A DNA stretch of 27,539 nt from Robiginitomaculum sp. (GTDB lineage: Bacteria; Pseudomonadota; Alphaproteobacteria; Caulobacterales; Maricaulaceae): the NCBI GenBank assembly GCA_021647375.1, contig JAKIUV010000029.1:1-27539 (forward strand). The letters are read 5' to 3'. The position numbers and the translations under genes were made by a program. The notes beneath the pieces are model-generated. The model saw only the letters and a program-made list of their open reading frames with translations. It was not told the origin of the DNA and made no database searches. Each line of letters starts with the position of its first letter. Position 1 is the stretch's first letter. This document shows positions 23,516-27,539 of this stretch, piece by piece.

Positions 23516-24943
23516 ATGTTAAAAAAATATCTTAAAAACACGTCTGGAAATGTGGCTATCATGTTTGCTGTAAGTGTTATGACGATTCTCGTCGGGGTTG
23601 GAGCTGCGGCTGATTTTGCCTCGCTCAATTCAAAGAAGAACACCTATCAAAATTTAGCTGATGCGGCTGTTCTTGCTGCTGCCAGTTCGGGGGAAACTGA
23701 CAAAGAAACCTTGAAACAAATTGCTACGACATATGTTGCTGAAGTAAATTTAACGGGCGATACTTTGAAAACCAAGCTTAAATTCAGCAAAAAGGGTCAT
23801 ATACGGGTCACGGTACAGGGTCAGTATAAACCATTGCTTATGGGGATGTTTGGCAAGAAAGTGAGCAAGGTAGCGGCTGTAGCAGAAGCGCCCTTGCCAG
23901 CCAGCGAACCTGTTAATATTGTTTTTGTCCTAGATACAACCGGCTCCATGAGCGGCGCACGAATGGCGTCGATGAAAAGTGCGGCAAACGATTTGCTGAA
24001 CGAACTGGAAAAGCTTGATGGAGACTCCGTTAAAGTATCCGTTATTCCATTTGCTGAATATGTGAATGTTGGCCTATCACGCAGGAACGAAATTTGGTTG
24101 GATGTTAATGATGATTCCGTAACGCCTTTACCTGATTCGTGCTATTACCCTGTTATTGGTACAACCAATTGCCGCGTAGTAAATACACCTTATATTCCGG
24201 CGCGGCCAGCGGTACCGCCGAGAACATGCTATAATGATGGCGTGCCATATTCGTGCGGTGGTAGTGCCGCAAGGCCAGCCGTGCCCGCAGGTAGTCGTGA
24301 GGTTTGTGACAGGATTTATAGTTCGACACAAGTCTGTAGGCCGCGCGAAAATACCAGAAGATGGCGCGGTTGCGTCGGTTCACGCAGTGCGCCGTGGAAT
24401 GCCCGTGTTCGATATGATGGCAATGAAATACCTGGCCTGATGAACAGGTGGTGTGGGAAGGAAATATTACCACTTACCACAGACATCGGTGCCGCAAAAG
24501 CTAAAATCACCTCCCTAAGTGCCAGCGGCAATACATATTTACCTGCCGGGTTAGCATGGGGTTGGCGGGCATTAACACCCAGCATGCCGCTTACCGAGGC
24601 TGATGCGAAATTCAAAAAGAACCGCAGAAGCGTGATGATTTTAATGACGGACGGCGCGAATACAATGTCCCAATTCGGGCAGCTTCATGTAGATATGAAC
24701 AATGCTAATTATGATTCACAACAGGCCGATACGTTATCAAAGAAATTATGCACTCAAATTAACAACAAAAATATCGAGCTTTTCTCCATCGCTTATGAAA
24801 TGAGCGATATTACGGCAAAAAACATTCTGCGCGGATGCGCTTCTAAACCAGATATGTTCTTTGATGCCCGTGATGCTTCTCAGCTCAAAAAAGCGTTTGA
24901 AAACATTGGCGCTAGTCTTATTAAAATTCGCCTAAGCCATTAG
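23516..24943 (+). CDS. TadG-like pilus-assembly protein with von Willebrand A domain
   Basis: The protein has 475 residues from the ATG at 23516 (GAGGG five bases upstream). Residues 1-55 match the TadE/TadG pseudopilin-like N-terminus: GNVAIMFAVSVMTILVGVGA membrane helix, then YQNLADAAVLAAA. A VWA domain starts near residue 131. Its metal site is DTTGSMS (Asp140) with MTDGANT (Asp379) downstream. Between them sits a long insert with eight cysteines (209-313) and the repeated ARPAVP at 229-234 and 252-257. Known TadG proteins belong to Flp/Tad pilus loci, but no other tad gene is present here. Anchoring in the inner membrane with a periplasmic VWA domain is inferred. Confidence 0.85.
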   Translation: MLKKYLKNTSGNVAIMFAVSVMTILVGVGAAADFASLNSKKNTYQNLADAAVLAAASSGETDKETLKQIATTYVAEVNLTGDTLKTKLKFSKKGHIRVTVQGQYKPLLMGMFGKKVSKVAAVAEAPLPASEPVNIVFVLDTTGSMSGARMASMKSAANDLLNELEKLDGDSVKVSVIPFAEYVNVGLSRRNEIWLDVNDDSVTPLPDSCYYPVIGTTNCRVVNTPYIPARPAVPPRTCYNDGVPYSCGGSAARPAVPAGSREVCDRIYSSTQVCRPRENTRRWRGCVGSRSAPWNARVRYDGNEIPGLMNRWCGKEILPLTTDIGAAKAKITSLSASGNTYLPAGLAWGWRALTPSMPLTEADAKFKKNRRSVMILMTDGANTMSQFGQLHVDMNNANYDSQQADTLSKKLCTQINNKNIELFSIAYEMSDITAKNILRGCASKPDMFFDARDASQLKKAFENIGASLIKIRLSH

Positions 24944-25002
24944 AGCCTGCTTTTGATTCAGAGCCTTGGCAATTTGAAGAAATTTTGCTTGCGGGTTCCA
25001 TC

Positions 25003-25029
25003 TTGACATTGCCAATACAATGTTATAAC
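25003..25029 (+). promoter_or_regulatory. Possible exbD promoter
   Basis: TTGACA (25003-25008) and TATAAC (25024-25029) are 15 bases apart, short of the preferred 16-18. The -10-like element is inside the left arm of the hairpin at 25019-25054, so protein binding there could control it. Short spacing is often seen where an activator is needed; that is inference. Confidence 0.35.
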
Positions 25030-25054
25030 CTCACCTTTAGGAGGTTGTAACATT
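25019..25054 (+). promoter_or_regulatory. 14-bp hairpin burying the exbD Shine-Dalgarno
   Basis: AATGTTATAACCTC (25019-25032) pairs with GAGGTTGTAACATT (25041-25054) over 14 positions with one G-T pair and an 8-base loop ACCTTTAG. The right arm carries the GAGG of the AGGAGG Shine-Dalgarno and ends exactly before the ATG at 25055. It could be an RNA switch that hides the ribosome-binding site, or a DNA operator. Confidence 0.7.
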
Positions 25055-25447
25055 ATGAAACGTAGATTTCGCAGGAATGCAAGTGAAGCGGATGTTGATA
25101 TGACGCCCATGCTGGACATTGTTTTTATCATGTTGATTTTCTTTATTGTCACAGCTACTTTTTTTGACGAGAGCGGCATTAAAATGACCCAGCCCCAAGA
25201 TGGTGGACATACTGGTGCTAAATCAATTAGTGTCTACCTTTACGCTGACGGCAGCGCCTCTCTTGACGGGACAAGGATAGATATTGGTAATGTCCCGAAC
25301 CGCGTACAGTCCATTCGTGCAGAAGCGCCCCAAGCCGTTGTCATTCTAGGCGCCGACCGCAAGGCCACCCACGGCAATGTCGCTTTTCTAAAAGATCGTC
25401 TCGATAGCGCCCACATCCCGGTTAGCCTTAAAGTTCGGATGGAATAA
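25055..25447 (+). CDS. ExbD/TolR-family proton-channel protein, orphan
   Basis: ExbD/TolR proteins form, with ExbB/TolQ, an inner-membrane proton channel that powers TonB or Tol work at the outer membrane. The 130-residue product has the short basic cytoplasmic N-terminus, DVDMTPMLDIVFIMLIFFIV with the essential membrane Asp21, and a periplasmic domain ending in ADRKATHGNVAFLKDRLDSA and PVSLKVRME. Length and order are normal. No exbB, tonB or receptor gene is present in the window, so it must work with a partner made elsewhere. ExbD is favoured over TolR by sequence feel only, so no symbol is given. Its start is governed by the hairpin at 25019-25054. Confidence 0.92.
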   Translation: MKRRFRRNASEADVDMTPMLDIVFIMLIFFIVTATFFDESGIKMTQPQDGGHTGAKSISVYLYADGSASLDGTRIDIGNVPNRVQSIRAEAPQAVVILGADRKATHGNVAFLKDRLDSAHIPVSLKVRME

Positions 25448-25449
25448 AG

Positions 25450-25484
25450 GTAAAGGGTTCTTGGCGTTTACTGCTAATTTTTTT
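25450..25484 (+). terminator. Possible exbD terminator
   Basis: GTAAA (25450-25454) and TTTAC (25467-25471) could form a weak stem, followed by TGCTAA and seven Ts (25478-25484). The T-run is good but the stem is short and poor in G and C. Confidence 0.3.
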
Positions 25485-25519
25485 CTTGACCTTTTGGCCG
25501 CAGAATGCCTGTTTAGGGC

Positions 25520-26212
25520 ATGAGCGAAAATACACTTGATTTGCGGATTATACCCGTCACCCCATTCCAGCAAAATTGTTCACTGATGTGGGACACCAAA
25601 ACCATGCACGGCGTGTTGGTTGACCCGGGCGGCGATGCCGGGAAAATCCTGCACGGCGTTAAAGAACACGGTGTCGACCTGCAAGAGATCTGGTTGACCC
25701 ACGGTCATCTCGATCATGCTGGTGGTGCCGAAGACGTGAAGGCCGAGCTAGATGTACCGATTATCGGGCCGCACAAAGATGACCAATTCTGGATGGACCA
25801 AATTTCCGCCGACTGGGAAAAATACGGCCAGAAAGGCATGGGACGCAATTGCCAACCTGATAGATATTTGAAAGACGGCGATGTGCTAGAACTTGGTGGT
25901 GTGAAATTCGGCGTAGCACACTGTCCCGGTCACACGCCAGGTCATGTGGTTATTTATAATCAGGACATGAAAATTGCTTTCGTCGGTGATGTTATATTTA
26001 AAGGGTCAGTCGGGCGCACCGACTTCCCAAAAAGCAACCCGCAACAGCTGATCGACAGCATCACCAAGAAACTTTGGCCACTGGGTAATGATATGCGTTT
26101 TATTCCCGGCCACGGCCCCATGAGCACATTCGGCGAAGAGCGAAAATCCAACCCATTTGTCGGTGATGATGTCATCGGCAAAGTTGGTGGGCGCAGCAGC
26201 GGCATTATGTGA
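25520..26212 (+). CDS. Metallo-beta-lactamase-fold hydrolase (YcbL/glyoxalase II-like)
   Basis: The 230-residue protein has every ligand of the binuclear site: HGHLDH (His61, His63, Asp65, His66), His138 in CPGHTPGH, Asp157 in FVGDVIF and His198 in IPGHGP. YcbL-type enzymes have a short C-terminus and glyoxalase-II-like activity on thioesters of glutathione; this protein has that length, so the YcbL subgroup is likely. The physiological substrate is not shown. AGGG lies only one base before the ATG, and a small hairpin (ATGCC with GGCAT, 25507-25521) covers it, so start control may be unusual. It is a cytoplasmic protein without signal. Confidence 0.9.
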   Translation: MSENTLDLRIIPVTPFQQNCSLMWDTKTMHGVLVDPGGDAGKILHGVKEHGVDLQEIWLTHGHLDHAGGAEDVKAELDVPIIGPHKDDQFWMDQISADWEKYGQKGMGRNCQPDRYLKDGDVLELGGVKFGVAHCPGHTPGHVVIYNQDMKIAFVGDVIFKGSVGRTDFPKSNPQQLIDSITKKLWPLGNDMRFIPGHGPMSTFGEERKSNPFVGDDVIGKVGGRSSGIM

Positions 26213-26224
26213 TGGGTAAAACTT

Positions 26225-26286
26225 AAATTATTGACAGGCTTGAGTATCTGGTAAAATCAGACTCTCTTAAACCCGTCAAATAATTT
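26225..26286. repeat. Inverted repeat between convergent genes
   Basis: AAATTATTGAC (26225-26235) matches the reverse of GTCAAATAATTT (26275-26286) with one extra base. Inside, GAGT and ACTC can add a short inner stem. It lies between the hydrolase and the CC0125-type lipoprotein, which end towards each other. It could serve as a two-way, AT-rich terminator. Confidence 0.4.
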
Positions 26287-26330
26287 GCCTACTAAATAAT
26301 TTCAAAAACCGCGCCCACACAGCAACCAAT

Positions 26331-26984
26331 CTAGCTCTTGGCTTCTTTAGTCTCAGGATAGACGATTTTATCGCCCAGATTGGCCAAAACTTCCTGGGCA
26401 TTAAACGCATTGTTCATACCGGACGGCTTGCTACCACGGCCAAATTTGACCTCGGCGCTGGCTCGATAACGGGTGATTTCGCGGTAATCAAAATTACGCC
26501 CCCAACTGTCGTAGAATGGATCATAACGTCCAAAGCGACCGCCAAAATGTGACCAGCTTGAACGGTAGAAAGAATGGTAATAAGGGCGGAAATATGGACT
26601 CGACCAGCCATAACGCGGATGGAAATAGGAGTAGTCAAAAAAACCATAATAAGGATCATTAAAGCCAGAGTTCTGTACCCGAGTTTTTTGGTCTGTTGCT
26701 CGGTCGGTTAATACAAAATAATCATAACCTGCGCCCTTAGTTAACTCAGCGGCTCGGTACAGTAAGTAAGTTTCGACGGTTTGCCGATCAGTAAGAGAAT
26801 TTCCGTCAAACGTCACCTTGACCCGATCTTTTTCGATTTGCAATTCAGAAAACCCGTTGCGCATATCGGCCTTGGCAGACGGCTGATACGGGGTTGCCGT
26901 TGCGCAAGCTGTGAGTACAGCAGCACCAGCAATAATGGCGATGTTTTTTAAGGTCTTTATGTGTGTCTTCACAATTTTAGTCAT
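26331..26984 (-). CDS. CC0125/CC1285-type lipoprotein
   Basis: The ATG at 26984 (GGAG upstream) gives 217 residues. The signal ends in lipobox LTAC, lipidating Cys27. The mature protein has GFSELQIEKDRVKVTFDGNS and YLLYRAAELTKGAGYDYFVL, the pattern of the CC0125/CC1285 lipoproteins named from Caulobacter. A central region is very rich in Tyr, Phe, Ser, Arg and Gly (PYYGFFDYSYFHPRYGWSSP onward). A beta-type end follows (ITRYRASAEVKFGRG). Function is unknown in the family. An in-frame start at 27029 would put charged residues before the signal and is rejected. A good promoter lies at 27030-27058. Confidence 0.82.
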   Translation of the reverse strand: MTKIVKTHIKTLKNIAIIAGAAVLTACATATPYQPSAKADMRNGFSELQIEKDRVKVTFDGNSLTDRQTVETYLLYRAAELTKGAGYDYFVLTDRATDQKTRVQNSGFNDPYYGFFDYSYFHPRYGWSSPYFRPYYHSFYRSSWSHFGGRFGRYDPFYDSWGRNFDYREITRYRASAEVKFGRGSKPSGMNNAFNAQEVLANLGDKIVYPETKEAKS

Positions 26985-27029
26985 GGGGCTTTCTCCAATT
27001 ACGGCTTCTTTTACCCCTCTCTCGCACAC

Positions 27030-27058
27030 AATATAGCCTATGTGTGAGGTTTTCTCAA
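27030..27058 (-). promoter_or_regulatory. Sigma-70-like promoter of the CC0125-type lipoprotein
   Basis: On the minus strand TTGAGA (27053-27058) and TATATT (27030-27035) each match consensus at five of six positions and are exactly 17 bases apart. Transcription would start near 27023, about 40 bases before the ATG. A CACACA/TGTGTG inverted repeat brackets the -10 and may bind a regulator. Confidence 0.6.
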
Positions 27059-27089
27059 GTTACGAAACTGTAAATAATTAATCCGGCGC

Positions 27090-27539
27090 TTAATTCATAG
27101 ATTTTGGGTATGTCCGCATAGGGCTAAAATTAGGCGCAGATACGGGTTTGCGCCCGCGCCGGTGCGCTAATGCCTCGGCAATATGGAGACGGCGGATATG
27201 CTCCGACCCGTCCAAATCCGAAAGAGTTCGGGCCACCCGTAACACTCTGTGATAACCTCGCGCCGTAAGCCCCAAGGTCTCGGCGGCTTTTTGCAAAAGC
27301 GCCTGACCTTCGCGGTCAGCTTGCGCCACATGATCCAATTGCGCAGACGACAAATCCGCATTGGTACAGCCGCCATTGCGCGTCTCGGCCAATTGCCGCG
27401 CTGCCAACACTCGGTGTGAACGGCGGTGCAATATTCGTCCACTGTAGCGAGGGTATTGTGTCCTCGCGGGCGGCGTAAAAGTCGTCCACTTTAAGGTTTT
27501 TCTGTTTTAACGGGAGGACCGGGAGATTTTCACAGTGGA
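27090..27539 (-). pseudogene. comM: YifB/ComM-type Mg-chelatase-like ATPase, C-terminal part, frame broken upstream
   Basis: ComM is a helicase-like AAA+ protein that aids branch migration in natural transformation. The frame 27090-27431 encodes the family C-terminus: LAARQLAETRNGGCTNADLS, TLGLTARGYHRVLRVARTLS, then DLDGSEHIRRLHIAEALAHR. Upstream, the expected sequence is spread over all three frames: KVDDFYAARED in one, ATVDEYCTAVH in a second, RVLAARQ in the third. Nearer the edge an isoleucine-serine-glycine-proline (KISGP)-like stretch can be read only by shifting again, and stops interrupt. That implies at least two frame breaks in about 110 bases. Either the gene is decayed or this stretch has sequence errors; most of the gene lies outside the window. 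Confidence 0.6.

Noticed and set aside
1..27539. tRNA genes or CRISPR arrays
   Set aside because: No T-loop/anticodon pattern and no regularly spaced direct repeats were seen; the Cas2-like domain at 9390-9620 has no cas neighbours.

Overview
The window is chromosomal DNA of an alphaproteobacterium, most likely from the Caulobacterales/Maricaulales side (Hyphomonadaceae- or Robiginitomaculum-like). The grounds are a divK-pleD pair closely resembling the Caulobacter cell-cycle genes, a lipoprotein of the CC0125/CC1285 type, an alphaproteobacterial LexA box (GAAC-N7-GAAC) before a zinc-finger DinB, and a secG-pyrG...eno neighbourhood typical of the class. Genus assignment is inference. No rRNA, tRNA, CRISPR array, transposase or prophage gene was seen.

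Layout. 1-4528 (minus): M16 double-domain protease lipoprotein, arfB, rpmF and the first part of eno, all one direction. 4529-5727: a small AT-rich island with an XRE-type regulator and an unknown 80-residue ORF, plus a structured gene-free stretch behind pyrG. 5728-7871 (minus): pyrG and secG. 8091-9671 (plus): a seven-helix membrane protein of unknown function and a GYF_2 protein whose C-terminus looks like a Cas2/SinR-type fold. 9672-10294: gene-poor, with one possibly frameshifted small membrane protein. 10295-12808 (minus): rimM, a DUF559 nuclease-like gene and cysS, with a cluster of REP-like hairpins between the last two. 12883-15365 (plus): an unknown lipoprotein and rluD. 15374-17134 (minus): pleD and divK. 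17309-18595 (plus): dinB. 18637-19931 (minus): an EF-hand protein and recR. 20103-21416 (plus): a dicarboxylate/amino-acid symporter. 21413-22825 (minus): argH, divergent from a TlpA-like thioredoxin at 22824-23447. 23516-26212 (plus): a TadG-like von Willebrand A protein, an orphan ExbD/TolR protein behind a strong hairpin, and a metallo-beta-lactamase-fold hydrolase. 26331-27539 (minus): a CC0125-type lipoprotein and the C-terminal end of a comM/yifB gene whose upstream part is broken in several frames.

Most genes are housekeeping: glycolysis, CTP and arginine synthesis, translation and ribosome rescue, RNA modification, recombination and SOS repair, and protein export. DivK and PleD form the recognisable regulatory module: a single-domain response regulator upstream of a c-di-GMP synthase that drives polar development in Caulobacter.

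No clear new multi-gene system was found. The items most worth a second look are the GYF_2/Cas2-like fusion, a 14-bp hairpin burying the Shine-Dalgarno of the orphan exbD, a perfect 12-bp inverted repeat between cysS and an unknown lipoprotein, the structured region behind pyrG, the hairpin cluster next to DUF559, and the decayed comM.
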